Notes: a model not told the origin generated them from the letters alone. Positions 1 through 7,963 are shown, counted from the first letter of the stretch. The stretch is DNA of 64,000 nt from Flavobacterium chungbukense (GCF_020805785.1 NZ_JAJGZV010000003.1:310001-374000), one strand, 5' to 3'. A program made the numbers and translations.

Positions 1-1
1 T

Positions 2-331
2 CGTTCTTTAAATGAAGGTTTTTCTGGAGGAGAGAAAAAAAGAAACGAAATTTTTCAAATGGCAATGTTAGAGCCAAAATTAGCTATTCTTGATGAAACT
101 GATTCTGGTCTTGATATCGACGCTTTAAGAATTGTTGCTAATGGAGTTAACAAATTAAAAAGCGACAAAAACGCAATTATTGTTATCACACACTACCAAC
201 GTTTATTAGATTATATCGTTCCTGATTTCGTTCACGTTCTTTATAACGGAAGAATCGTAAAATCTGGCGGAAAAGAGCTAGCATACGAATTAGAAGAAAA
301 AGGATACGACTGGATTAAGGCAGAAAATTAA
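2..331 (+). CDS. sufC: SufC, Fe-S assembly ATPase (5'-truncated)
   Basis: This is the C-terminal 109 codons of the SufBCD scaffold ATPase; the 5' part lies outside the window. The frame is open from base 2 and shows the ABC signature FSGGEKKR, a Walker B/D-loop segment [16 protein letters not shown] and the switch histidine in VITHYQRLL. SufC hydrolyses ATP in the cytoplasm to drive Fe-S cluster assembly on SufB-SufD. The internal ATG at 59 is not the real start, because the signature motif lies upstream of it in frame. sufD follows after an inserted gene, as expected for a suf operon. Identification is secure. Confidence 0.95.
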   Translation, partial: RSLNEGFSGGEKKRNEIFQMAMLEPKLAILDETDSGLDIDALRIVANGVNKLKSDKNAIIVITHYQRLLDYIVPDFVHVLYNGRIVKSGGKELAYELEEKGYDWIKAEN

Positions 332-334
332 ATT

Positions 335-376
335 TTTGTTTCATGTTTCATGTTTTTTTTAGTTTCAAGTTGAATT
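335..376 (+). repeat. Left end of repeat bracketing the four-helix-bundle gene
   Basis: This T-rich segment is built from GTTTCA units. Bases 338-354 are an inverted copy, with one mismatch by eye, of 811-827 on the other side of the gene at 419-808. The reverse complement of 60536-60571, in the araD-araA spacer, matches this end at about 34 of 36 aligned bases plus one T-run length difference. The two loci therefore carry the same repeat family. Confidence 0.8.
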
Positions 377-418
377 ACGTTTTGTAAGTTTAAACTTAAA
401 TTATTTAAAACAGAAATT

Positions 419-808
419 ATGGCAACAATTACTCGATTTGAAGATTTAGAAATCTGGAAAGAGGCTCGACGATTAGCAAAAGAAATTCATCTCATTGCCG
501 TTCAAACAGAGTTAAGATCCGATCTCAGGTTTAAAAATCAAATAAAAGATTCTTCGGGTTCAGTAATGGATAACATTGCTGAAGGATTTGAAAGAGATGG
601 AAATTTAGAATTTCGACAATTTTTATCTATCGCAAAAGGTTCTGCCGGAGAAACAAGATCTCAATTGTATCGCGTTTTTGATTTTGAATATATTTCAGAA
701 GAAAAATTCGAAGCTTTAAAAAAAGATTATGAAAATTTAAGCGGTAAAATAAAAAACTTTATCACTTACCTAAATAAAAAAGATTTCAAGGGGAATAAGT
801 TTCAATAG
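419..808 (+). CDS. Four-helix-bundle protein (S23/IVP family)
   Basis: This 129-residue protein has the family features of the 23S rRNA-intervening-sequence (S23) four-helix-bundle group: N-terminal [17 protein letters not shown], central [14 protein letters not shown] and a C-terminal helix ending in ITYLNK. The family includes ORFs carried inside rRNA intervening sequences and Avd accessory proteins of diversity-generating retroelements, but most members have no known function. It sits between sufC and sufD, where a suf operon normally has no gene. It is flanked by an inverted repeat (338-354 and 811-827) whose near-identical copy elsewhere in the window contains no gene. That makes it a likely insertion. 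Its role in Fe-S assembly, if any, is not indicated. Confidence 0.85.
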   Translation: MATITRFEDLEIWKEARRLAKEIHLIAVQTELRSDLRFKNQIKDSSGSVMDNIAEGFERDGNLEFRQFLSIAKGSAGETRSQLYRVFDFEYISEEKFEALKKDYENLSGKIKNFITYLNKKDFKGNKFQ

Positions 809-810
809 GC

Positions 811-837
811 AACATGAAACTTGAAACCTGAAACACC
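811..837 (+). repeat. Right end of repeat bracketing the four-helix-bundle gene
   Basis: A TGAAAC-unit segment starts three bases after the stop codon of the four-helix-bundle gene. It is the inverted partner of 338-354. The same end, in reverse orientation, opens the araD-araA repeat at 60431-60457. Confidence 0.8.
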
Positions 838-855
838 GAAGGAAACAAAAGAACA

Positions 856-2172
856 ATGGATTTAAAAGAAAAATTAGTATCGTCTTTTATGGCTTTTGAA
901 GAGCGTGTCGATGTACATTCAGATTTACATGACATACGCACAAATGCTTTAAAAAACTTCGAAAATAAAGGTTTCCCAACCAAAAAAGAAGAAGCTTGGA
1001 AATATACATCGCTAAATGCCATCTTAAAAAATGACTTTACGGTTTTTCCAAAACAGGAAAATGCAATCGAATTCAATCAAGTAAAAAAATACTTTTTACA
1101 TGAAATCGATACTTATAAATTAGTATTTATTGATGGTGTTTTCAGTTCGCATTTGTCTTCTACGACTCATGACGGAATCGATGTTTGTTTGATGTCATCG
1201 GCATTGACCAAACCAAAATATAAAATGGTTATTGATACGTATTTCAATCAAATTGCGAGTAAAGATGATAGTTTAACTTCATTGAATACTGCATTTGCTA
1301 TTGAAGGTGCTTTTATCAATATTCCGAAGAAAAAAGTGGCAGATAAACCAATTGAGATTATGTATTTCTCAACTGGAAATGAAGCTGCTTTAATGGTTCA
1401 GCCAAGAAATTTGGTTATTGTGGGTGAAAATTCACATGTTCAAATTATCGAGCGTCACCAAAGTTTGAATGAAAATCCTGTTTTAACAAACTCTGTTACA
1501 GAGATTTTTGCTCAAAAACGTGCGATTGTTGATTATTATAAAATTCAAAACGATAATAGCGAAGCGAATTTAGTTGACAATACTTACGTTTCTCAACAAC
1601 AAGAAAGTCACGCTTACGTGCACACTTTTTCGTTTGGTGGAAATTTAACTCGTAACAACTTAAACTTTTATCACTTTGGTGAAAGATTGACAAGTACGTT
1701 AAACGGAATTTCGATTTTAAATGACAAACAACACGTAGATCATTATACTTTGGTAAACCACGCGCAGCCAAACTGCGAAAGTTTCCAAGATTATAAAGGA
1801 ATTTTCTCTGATCGTTCTACTGGAGTTTTCAACGGAAAAGTTTTAGTAGAAAAAGAAGCTCAAAAAACAAATGCTTTCCAAAAAAGCAACAATATTTTAT
1901 TGAGTGATAAAGCAACTATCAACGCAAAACCGCAATTGGAGATTTTTGCTGATGACGTAAAATGTTCTCACGGTTGTACAGTTGGACAATTGGATGAAAC
2001 AGCAATGTTCTACATGCAATCACGCGGAATCCCGAAAAAAGAAGCAAAAGCTTTATTGATGTACGCATTTTCAAATGCCGTTATCGAAAGCATCAAAATA
2101 CCAGAATTAAAACAAAGAATTACTAAAATCATTGCCATGAAACTTGGTGTGAATTTAGGATTTGATTTGTAG
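856..2172 (+). CDS. sufD: SufD, Fe-S cluster assembly protein
   Basis: This 438-residue protein is the SufD partner of SufB and SufC in the cytoplasmic SUF scaffold. Recognisable features are the N-terminal alpha-helical region with EEAWKYTSL, the long beta-helix core, and the conserved C-terminal segment CSHGCTVGQLDETAMFYMQSRG followed by a helical tail. Length is normal for the family. The ATG at 856 follows the repeat end at 837 closely. The neighbours sufC and sufS/sufE confirm the assignment. After the stop comes a large imperfect palindrome that may end transcription. Confidence 0.96.
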   Translation: MDLKEKLVSSFMAFEERVDVHSDLHDIRTNALKNFENKGFPTKKEEAWKYTSLNAILKNDFTVFPKQENAIEFNQVKKYFLHEIDTYKLVFIDGVFSSHLSSTTHDGIDVCLMSSALTKPKYKMVIDTYFNQIASKDDSLTSLNTAFAIEGAFINIPKKKVADKPIEIMYFSTGNEAALMVQPRNLVIVGENSHVQIIERHQSLNENPVLTNSVTEIFAQKRAIVDYYKIQNDNSEANLVDNTYVSQQQESHAYVHTFSFGGNLTRNNLNFYHFGERLTSTLNGISILNDKQHVDHYTLVNHAQPNCESFQDYKGIFSDRSTGVFNGKVLVEKEAQKTNAFQKSNNILLSDKATINAKPQLEIFADDVKCSHGCTVGQLDETAMFYMQSRGIPKKEAKALLMYAFSNAVIESIKIPELKQRITKIIAMKLGVNLGFDL

Positions 2173-2181
2173 TCGAGGTTT

Positions 2182-2272
2182 TACCGCAAAGACACAAAGG
2201 TTACGCAAAGTTCGCAAAGGTTTATTAAAAACTTTGCGAACTTTGCGCTTTTTACTTGGCGTCTTTGCGGTT
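2182..2272. repeat. Nested intergenic palindrome (GCAAAG family)
   Basis: Inner perfect 15-bp arms lie at 2205-2219 and 2232-2246 around a short AT loop. Outer arms at 2183-2193 and 2261-2271 extend the structure. It lies between the converging sufD and the minus-strand gene at 2288, so a transcript from either side would form a long hairpin. The same CGCAAAG word builds the palindrome at 9012-9143 and fragments near 54611 and 57489. Confidence 0.85.
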
Positions 2273-2287
2273 AATTATCTGTAAGAC

Positions 2288-2758
2288 TTATAAAATTTCT
2301 GCATTTCCAATCAAATTTGGTCCTTCATGAATCCACCAGACCTGTCCTTTATTAAGATATTTTTCAATTGGCTGATTAAGTAAAAATCTGACAGTAACTA
2401 TTTTTTCTTCTCCCGGTTCAATAGTCAATTGATTTTCAAAAATAATATCTCCCATAAAAGTTTGATTTATTTTCCCATCAATTCCATACTCAAAAACATG
2501 ATTAGGTCTATAACCACTTATAATTCCAGTTCGCCTTCCTCCCTCAACAGTATCTTTTAATTTAATCTTTGCTTTGACAGATAATAATTCATTTGAATTT
2601 TCATACTGTAAATCTGTATAACTCATTAACGTATACTTGTCATAAGCCATTATGTCAAATATTTTAGAATTCCCAGTATTTAACCAACGTTTGTAAATTA
2701 GAACTCCATTCATATATAAATAAAGCTCATCATTTTCTATTCTTTTTAAAATCGCCAT
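2288..2758 (-). CDS. Orphan EF-Tu domain III-like protein
   Basis: This 156-residue protein has no signal peptide. From about residue 62 to the end it resembles the C-terminal beta-barrel (domain III) of elongation factor Tu. The pattern is an EGGRR turn, GYRPNHVFEY (EF-Tu has GYRPQFYF), an acidic-hydrophobic stretch ending in IEPGE, then VRFLLNQPIEK and a G-rich close NLIGNAEIL. There is no GTPase domain and no upstream GTP-binding motif, so it cannot be a translation factor itself. Residues 1-60 are not recognised. It starts three bases after the serine hydrolase stop, so the two probably share a transcript. The EF-Tu resemblance is by eye and should be treated as a strong hypothesis. Confidence 0.7.
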   Translation of the reverse strand: MAILKRIENDELYLYMNGVLIYKRWLNTGNSKIFDIMAYDKYTLMSYTDLQYENSNELLSVKAKIKLKDTVEGGRRTGIISGYRPNHVFEYGIDGKINQTFMGDIIFENQLTIEPGEEKIVTVRFLLNQPIEKYLNKGQVWWIHEGPNLIGNAEIL

Positions 2759-2761
2759 TTA

Positions 2762-4111
2762 TTATTTCTTGACACTTTCAATTATCTCTTTCAAAAACCC
2801 ATTAAAGTCAAAACTTTTATCACCTTCTCTAACTCCCATTCTCACAATAACCATATCCAGAGACGGAATAATCGCAACCATTTGACCTTGATAACCGCTG
2901 CAATAAAACATATCACGAGGAACATCCGGGAATTTCCCTCCGGCGTTTAGCCAAAATTGCGCTCCGTATTTACCTTCAGAAGTATTTGTTGGTGTTGCTG
3001 TATATTTTACCCAGCTTTCGTCCAGAATCTGCTCGCCGTTCCAGTTTCCTTTGTGCAGATATAATAGTCCAAATTTTGACCAGTCACGCGGCGTTGCCCA
3101 CCCGTAGGAAGAACCTACGAAAGTTCCTGACATATCTTGTTCGACGATCATCGAGTTCATTCCGATTTTGTCGATTACGGCGCTGTACCAAAAATCAAGA
3201 TATTCCTGCTGCGTTTTAAATTGTCTTCTTAAAATTAGAGATAATAAGTTTGTAGTTCCAGACGAATAATTCCAATGTGTGTTGGGTTTAAACTGAGCTG
3301 GTTTATCCAGTTGTACTTTTCCCATATCTTCTGCCTGAAAAAGCATTTTTGTAGCGTCGCAGATTGTGCTGTAATTTTCTTCCCATTCTAAACCAGAATT
3401 CATGTGAAGCAAATCATTGATCGTAATAATTTTACGATCGTCATTTTGCCATTCTTTTATTGGTGCTGGTTTATAAATATCAATCTTTCCTTGTTTTGCC
3501 AAAACTCCAAAAGCAGAACTTGTGATACTTTTTGTCATTGACCAGCCTAAAATTTTACTGTTTTTATTAAAACCTGTATCATATTTTTCAGCTATCAGTT
3601 TGTCTTTATACAAAACTACAACGGCACGAGTTCTTTTTGCTTTTCCACCCGAATTGTCAAAAGCATTTTCAACCGCTTTTTTTAATTTTGAATAATCCAC
3701 ATTCGAAAACGAAGTATCTTTTGGCTCATTATTCCCATATGGAAACGGAAGATTGTTTTCTAGTTTTGTTCTTTTTGGAAGCAGATAAGGTTTTGAAACA
3801 TCAAAATCATCATTAATCAAAACTGCACCTAAACCTTCACGATAAATTGCTTTTCTTTCCTTTAAACCATAAACATTTGAAGTCGCAAATTTCCCAGCTT
3901 CATCAATTGAATTTTTCGCCAAATCAATCATATCGATATCATTGTCTGTTTTTTCAATTAAATCTAATGGACGATTGTCAATAAAATGGCCAGATGCAAC
4001 GCTCTTGGCAGAAAAGCCAGAAATTAAATCCAATTTCGGATAAGTTGTAAATCCGAAATATAAAAAAGCAAGAACCACTAGAAGCAAAAGTACTTTGAGA
4101 AATTTTTTCAT
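2762..4111 (-). CDS. Serine hydrolase, beta-lactamase (class C/PBP-like) family
   Basis: This 449-residue protein has an N-terminal hydrophobic segment (about residues 4-24) that would anchor it to the membrane or direct export. The beta-lactamase fold motifs are visible: S-x-x-K as SMTKS in GWSMTKSITS, and Y-x-S in WNYSSGTTN. PF00144 members include esterases, peptidases and penicillin-binding-like enzymes, so the substrate cannot be told from sequence. The extracytoplasmic location suggests envelope or peptide/ester hydrolysis. It is first in a two-gene unit with the EF-Tu III-like gene and is transcribed against sufD and away from sufS. Confidence 0.85.
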   Translation of the reverse strand: MKKFLKVLLLLVVLAFLYFGFTTYPKLDLISGFSAKSVASGHFIDNRPLDLIEKTDNDIDMIDLAKNSIDEAGKFATSNVYGLKERKAIYREGLGAVLINDDFDVSKPYLLPKRTKLENNLPFPYGNNEPKDTSFSNVDYSKLKKAVENAFDNSGGKAKRTRAVVVLYKDKLIAEKYDTGFNKNSKILGWSMTKSITSSAFGVLAKQGKIDIYKPAPIKEWQNDDRKIITINDLLHMNSGLEWEENYSTICDATKMLFQAEDMGKVQLDKPAQFKPNTHWNYSSGTTNLLSLILRRQFKTQQEYLDFWYSAVIDKIGMNSMIVEQDMSGTFVGSSYGWATPRDWSKFGLLYLHKGNWNGEQILDESWVKYTATPTNTSEGKYGAQFWLNAGGKFPDVPRDMFYCSGYQGQMVAIIPSLDMVIVRMGVREGDKSFDFNGFLKEIIESVKK

Positions 4112-4298
4112 GATGATTTAGATATTTTTACTGCAATATAAATAATTTATGTTCACGATTTTAGAAGTCAATTTATAAATCTGATTCGGATAATTCAGTA
4201 AAGCAAACCGATTTTTACAAAATCATCATTTAAGCCTTTAATCAATGGCATCATAAAAGGAAATTATAGAATTGCTGTATAAACAAATTTAGTTTTAG

Positions 4299-4306
4299 TA
4301 CTTTTG
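4299..4306 (+). promoter_or_regulatory. -7 box for the sufS operon
   Basis: TACTTTTG matches the Bacteroidota -7 consensus TAnnTTTG, 25 bases before the sufS ATG. The best upstream TTG is at 4272-4274, a 24-base spacer, slightly longer than the usual 17-23. This suggests that sufS and downstream genes are transcribed separately from sufCD. Confidence 0.55.
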
Positions 4307-4331
4307 TAAATAGATTTTTTCTAAATAAGAC

Positions 4332-5546
4332 ATGCTAGATATTCAAAAAATAAGAGCTGATTTCCCGATACTTTCACAAACTGTAAACGGAAAGCCATTA
4401 GTATATTTCGACAACGGAGCTACTTCGCAAAAGCCACAAGTTGTAATTGATGCTGAAGTTAAATATTATCAGGAAATTAATGCCAACATTCATCGTGGCG
4501 TTCATACATTAAGCCAGTTAGCTACTGATGCTTACGAAATTTCTCGTGGAAAAGTAAAGGAACACATTAATGCAAAACATGCTCACGAAGTTCTTTTTAC
4601 TTCGGGAACAACTTTCGGAATCAACTTGGTTACAAATGGTTTTGCTTCAATTTTAAAATCTGGTGACGAAGTAATTGTTTCTTCATTAGAACATCACAGT
4701 AATATTGTGCCTTGGCAAATGTTATGCGAAAAAACTGGAGCAACTTTAAAAGTGATTCCAATTAATGAAAATGGAGAACTAATCATCGAAGAATTTGATG
4801 CTTTGCTTTCAGAAAAAACAAAAGTTGTTACGGTTAATCATATTTCAAACGCACTCGGAATTATTAATCCGATAAAATACATTATTGATAAAGCTCACGC
4901 TGTTGGCGCTGCAGTTTTAATTGATGGTGCGCAGGCAGTTCCGCATTTAAAACCAGATGTTCAGGAATTAGATTGCGATTTTTATGCTTTTTCTGGACAT
5001 AAAATGTGCGGTCCAACTGGAACTGGAATTTTGTATGGAAAAGAAGAATGGTTAAACAAACTTCCTCCTTACCAAGGTGGAGGAGAAATGATCAAAGAAG
5101 TTACTTTCGAGAAAACTACTTACGCGGATCTTCCTCATAAATTTGAAGCTGGAACACCAAATATTGCCGGCGGAATTGTTTTAGGAACTGCAATTGATTA
5201 TTTAAACAATATTGGTTTTGAAAATATTCAAGAATACGAACACGAACTTTTAGAGTACGCTACAAAACGTTTATCTGAAATTGAAGGTTTAAGAATCTAC
5301 GGAACAGGAAAAAATAAAGCTTCTGTAATTTCGTTTAATATTGATGGAATCCATCCGTATGATGTTGGTTCTATTATAGATAAGTTAGGAATTGCGGTTA
5401 GAACAGGACATCATTGTGCACAACCCATTATGAATTTCTTCTGTATTCCGGGAACAATTCGTGCTTCTTTTTCTTTTTACAATACAAAAGAAGAAATTGA
5501 TCAAATGGTCGATGCCGTTAAGAAAGCACAAACAATGTTAAGCTAA
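4332..5546 (+). CDS. sufS: SufS, cysteine desulfurase
   Basis: This 404-residue PLP enzyme removes sulfur from L-cysteine as a persulfide and hands it to SufE for Fe-S cluster synthesis. The Schiff-base lysine is K224 in FSGHKMCGPTG. The catalytic cysteine is C362 in RTGHHCAQPIM, the short type-II active-site loop typical of SufS. The HH of EHHSNIVPW (about 121-122) is also conserved. Length is normal. It is followed by a lipoprotein gene and sufE with short spacers, consistent with one operon. Confidence 0.97.
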   Translation: MLDIQKIRADFPILSQTVNGKPLVYFDNGATSQKPQVVIDAEVKYYQEINANIHRGVHTLSQLATDAYEISRGKVKEHINAKHAHEVLFTSGTTFGINLVTNGFASILKSGDEVIVSSLEHHSNIVPWQMLCEKTGATLKVIPINENGELIIEEFDALLSEKTKVVTVNHISNALGIINPIKYIIDKAHAVGAAVLIDGAQAVPHLKPDVQELDCDFYAFSGHKMCGPTGTGILYGKEEWLNKLPPYQGGGEMIKEVTFEKTTYADLPHKFEAGTPNIAGGIVLGTAIDYLNNIGFENIQEYEHELLEYATKRLSEIEGLRIYGTGKNKASVISFNIDGIHPYDVGSIIDKLGIAVRTGHHCAQPIMNFFCIPGTIRASFSFYNTKEEIDQMVDAVKKAQTMLS

Positions 5547-5557
5547 AAAAACATCTT

Positions 5558-5983
5558 ATGAGAATATTGTCTTTATTGCTTTTAACCGTTTTTATTGCAA
5601 CTGGATGCTGCAGTCAGAAAAAAACAGATATGACTTCAACTCAAATTGAATATTCAGCACATTCTAGAGGTTATTATAAGACCATAGTAGCGCAAAACAA
5701 ATCCATTTTGGTTACTGCGCAGCGTAATGCAGAACCTGTTAAAATCAATATTGATGATGCAAAATGGAACGAGATTGTGGCTGCATACTCAAAAGTGAAT
5801 TTAGAAAATCTTTCTTCATTAAAAGCACCAACAGACAAACGAACTTATGATGGCGCCGCGATAGGAAATTTAAAAATAACTAAAGATGGAAAGACATACG
5901 AAACACCAGGTTTTGATAATGGTTTTCCGCCAAAAGAAATTGAAAAACTAGTAAATTTATTAGTTGATTTTGCTAAAGAATAA
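5558..5983 (+). CDS. Small lipoprotein of the suf operon
   Basis: This 141-residue protein of unknown function has a lipoprotein signal: a hydrophobic stretch then TGCC with the modifiable Cys at about residue 17. The mature part has short alternating strands (ILVTAQRN, GNLKITKDGKTYETPG) and no motif I recognise. It lies 11 bases after sufS and 2 bases before sufE, so it is almost certainly co-transcribed with cytoplasmic Fe-S genes although predicted to act outside the cytoplasm. That mismatch is notable. No enzymatic role can be proposed. Confidence 0.75.
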   Translation: MRILSLLLLTVFIATGCCSQKKTDMTSTQIEYSAHSRGYYKTIVAQNKSILVTAQRNAEPVKINIDDAKWNEIVAAYSKVNLENLSSLKAPTDKRTYDGAAIGNLKITKDGKTYETPGFDNGFPPKEIEKLVNLLVDFAKE

Positions 5984-5985
5984 TT

Positions 5986-6411
5986 ATGACAATAAAAGAG
6001 ATACAAAACGAAATAATAGACGAATTTTCAATGTTCGATGACTGGATGCAACGTTATGAATACATCATTGAATTAGGAAAAAGTCTTCCGTTAATTAAAG
6101 AAGAATACAAAACAGACGAAAATTTAATCAAAGGCTGCCAGTCAAAAGTTTGGTTGCAAGGCGAGCAAAACGATGATAAAATCGTTTTTACCGCAGACAG
6201 CGACGCCATTTTGACTAAAGGAATAATCGCAATTTTAATTCGCGCTTTCTCCAATCAAAAAGCAACAGACATTTTGGAAGCTGATACTGATTTTATAGAC
6301 GAAATTGGTTTAAAAGAACATTTATCTGCAACACGCGCCAACGGTTTGGTTTCGATGATAAAAAACATCAAGATGTACGCTTTGGCTTTTGATGCTAAAA
6401 ACAAAAATTAA
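5986..6411 (+). CDS. sufE: SufE, sulfur acceptor for SufS
   Basis: This 141-residue cytoplasmic protein accepts persulfide sulfur from SufS and stimulates its desulfurase activity. The acceptor is C51 in KGCQSKVW, the hallmark SufE motif. The N-terminal IIDEFSMFDDWMQRYEYIIELGK and the C-terminal LSATRANGL are also characteristic. It directly follows the lipoprotein gene. The next suf-related gene, at 7047, is separated from it by a repeat-bracketed insertion. Confidence 0.97.
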   Translation: MTIKEIQNEIIDEFSMFDDWMQRYEYIIELGKSLPLIKEEYKTDENLIKGCQSKVWLQGEQNDDKIVFTADSDAILTKGIIAILIRAFSNQKATDILEADTDFIDEIGLKEHLSATRANGLVSMIKNIKMYALAFDAKNKN

Positions 6412-6419
6412 GAAATTTT

Positions 6420-6490
6420 AAACCATATAAGTGATATAAGTTCATTTAAAACAAAACTTAAATTTTCTTAGATTACTTATATGGAGAAAA
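6420..6490. repeat. Palindromic repeat, CCATATAAG family (left of GxxExxY gene)
   Basis: The arms ACCATATAAGT at 6422-6432 and ACTTATATGG at 6475-6484 enclose an AT-rich centre. The right half, from about 6452 onward, is repeated almost exactly at 6997-7038 on the other side of the GxxExxY gene. The same end sequences occur at 46431-46735 and 56895-56970. Confidence 0.85.
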
Positions 6491-6548
6491 AACAAAAAAA
6501 GTAAGTTTTATCTTTCTTTTTTATTTGTTATTATTGCTGAAAAAAGTA

Positions 6549-6959
6549 ATGATTACAAAGAAATATTTGACTGATTTAATATATCAAGTCAATGGTGCGG
6601 CGATTGAAGTTCATAGAAAAGTTGGGGCAGGACTTTTAGAAAGCATTTATCATCAATGCATGATTAAAGAACTTTCATTAAGAGGAATTAATTTTCAATC
6701 AGAATTGAAGATTCCTGTTGAATACAAAGGGTTAGAATTAGAATCAGATCTCAGATGTGATCTTTTTATTGAAAACTGTTTAGTTCTTGAATTAAAAGCA
6801 GTTGATCAAATTATTCCAATACACGTCGCCAAACTAATGTCTTATATGAAACTTCTAGAGTCCCCAATAGGGCTAATGATAAATTTTAATGTAACAAATA
6901 TTTATCATGAAGGTCAAAAAACATATGTCAACGAATTATATCGCTGGCTAGAAGATTAA
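6549..6959 (+). CDS. GxxExxY protein (PDDEXK-like)
   Basis: This 136-residue protein carries the family signature G28-A-G-L-E31-S-I-Y34 and a PDDEXK-type core: acidic DLFIENCLVLELKA with a D...ExK arrangement at about residues 77-91. The family is predicted to have a nuclease fold but has no established function. I place the start at ATG 6549; the upstream in-frame TTG at 6525 falls in repeat-derived sequence. The gene lies between two direct copies of a palindromic repeat and splits sufE from the sufT-like gene, so it looks inserted. It is probably unrelated to Fe-S assembly. Confidence 0.85.
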   Translation: MITKKYLTDLIYQVNGAAIEVHRKVGAGLLESIYHQCMIKELSLRGINFQSELKIPVEYKGLELESDLRCDLFIENCLVLELKAVDQIIPIHVAKLMSYMKLLESPIGLMINFNVTNIYHEGQKTYVNELYRWLED

Positions 6960-6987
6960 AAAAACAATTATTAAACACATTTTAGGT

Positions 6988-7038
6988 AGTACAAGTCAAA
7001 ACTTAAATTTTCTTAAATTACTTATATGGTGGAAAAAA
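6988..7038. repeat. Palindromic repeat copy right of GxxExxY gene
   Basis: This copy shares the stretch from CAAAACTTAAATTTTCTTA through CTTATATGG with 6452-6484, with only a few differences, but its left arm is degenerate. Its end supplies an in-frame ATG at 7026 just upstream of the sufT-like gene, which can mislead start calling. Confidence 0.8.
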
Positions 7039-7046
7039 CAAAAACA

Positions 7047-7370
7047 ATGGAACAAGAAATAGACACAAACGAATTAGGAGAATCAATCGTAAGAATCTTA
7101 AAAGGAATTTACGACCCTGAAATTCCTGTAGATATTTATGAATTAGGATTAATTTATGACGTAATGGTAAACACAGATTACGAAGTAAAAATCTTAATGA
7201 CTCTAACATCTCCAAACTGCCCAGTTGCAGAAAGCTTACCTAGAGAAGTGGAAGAAAAGGTAAAAACAATCGAACACATTAAAGATGTTGAAGTAGAAAT
7301 TACTTTTGATCCGCCTTGGAGCAAAGATTTAATGAGCGAAGAAGCAAAATTAGAATTAGGAATGCTTTAA
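7047..7370 (+). CDS. SUF-associated DUF59/MIP18 protein (SufT-like)
   Basis: This 107-residue protein has the DUF59 fold signature: DPEIPVDIYELGLIYDV near the N-terminus, then TSPNCPVAESLP with the conserved Cys, and VEITFDPPWS. DUF59 proteins (SufT, MIP18/CIA2, PaaD-like) help mature or deliver Fe-S clusters. I chose ATG 7047 (MEQEIDTNEL) over the in-frame ATG at 7026, because the latter lies in the repeat end rather than in native sequence. Position after sufS-sufE supports the role. The assignment to the suf-associated subgroup is solid; the symbol sufT is not certain. Confidence 0.9.
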   Translation: MEQEIDTNELGESIVRILKGIYDPEIPVDIYELGLIYDVMVNTDYEVKILMTLTSPNCPVAESLPREVEEKVKTIEHIKDVEVEITFDPPWSKDLMSEEAKLELGML

Positions 7371-7373
7371 AAA

Positions 7374-7448
7374 ATAGTCATAAAGTTGAAAGTCATAAAG
7401 TCCAAAGTAAAAAGACTTTATGACTTTCGACCTTTGACTTTAAGACTT
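7374..7448. repeat. Intergenic palindrome (AGTCATAAAG family)
   Basis: Perfect 14-bp arms at 7389-7402 and 7414-7427 surround an 11-base loop. Further partial copies of the same word flank the arms (7376-7384, and 7430-7446 as its complement). It fills almost the whole spacer between the DUF59 and DUF2480 genes. There is no T-run that would make it a standard terminator. Confidence 0.85.
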
Positions 7449-7453
7449 AAATA

Positions 7454-7963
7454 ATGGAAGAAATCATCAACAAAGTTGCCAATAGTGCTTTGGAAGTTTT
7501 TGATTTAGAAGATTATTATCCAAAAGGAATGCGTGTGCAGATTGACATTTCGCAATGGCTTTTAGAAGGCTTTTTATTAAAAGAAAAAGACTTTAGAGAA
7601 CATCTTAAAAATCATGACTGGTCGCAATATCAAGACCAATATGTCGCTGTACATTGCAGTACAGACGCTATTATTCCGGCATGGGCATTAATTTTAGTAA
7701 GTGTTCATTTAGCTCCTTTTGCCAAAAAAGTAGTGAACGGAACAATAGAAGATTTGGACGGAAGTTTGTATGAAGAAATTTTAAGCAAAATAGATTACTC
7801 CGTTTATCAAAGTAAACCAGTAATTGTAAAAGGCTGTTCTAGAAAACCCGTTCCAATGCGTGCTTATATATTAGCTACTACGTATTTGCAACCCTTTGCC
7901 AGAAGTATTATGTATGGTGAGGCTTGTTCTGCAGTACCTTTATATAAGGAATCTAAGAAATAA
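7454..7963 (+). CDS. DUF2480 family protein
   Basis: This 169-residue cytoplasmic protein is of a family seen in Bacteroidota next to suf genes. Visible conserved segments are the N-terminal NKVANSALEVFDLEDYYP, two CS-containing motifs (VAVHCSTDAIIPAWALIL and VKGCSRKPVPMRAYI), and a C-terminal GEACSAVPLYK. The several conserved cysteines would suit metal or Fe-S handling, but this is inference. It follows the SufT-like gene in the same direction, separated by one palindrome. Confidence 0.85.
   Translation: MEEIINKVANSALEVFDLEDYYPKGMRVQIDISQWLLEGFLLKEKDFREHLKNHDWSQYQDQYVAVHCSTDAIIPAWALILVSVHLAPFAKKVVNGTIEDLDGSLYEEILSKIDYSVYQSKPVIVKGCSRKPVPMRAYILATTYLQPFARSIMYGEACSAVPLYKESKK

Noticed and set aside
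7026..7046. Longer start of the SufT-like gene
   Set aside because: The ATG at 7026 belongs to the palindromic repeat end also found at other loci; the native start is 7047.
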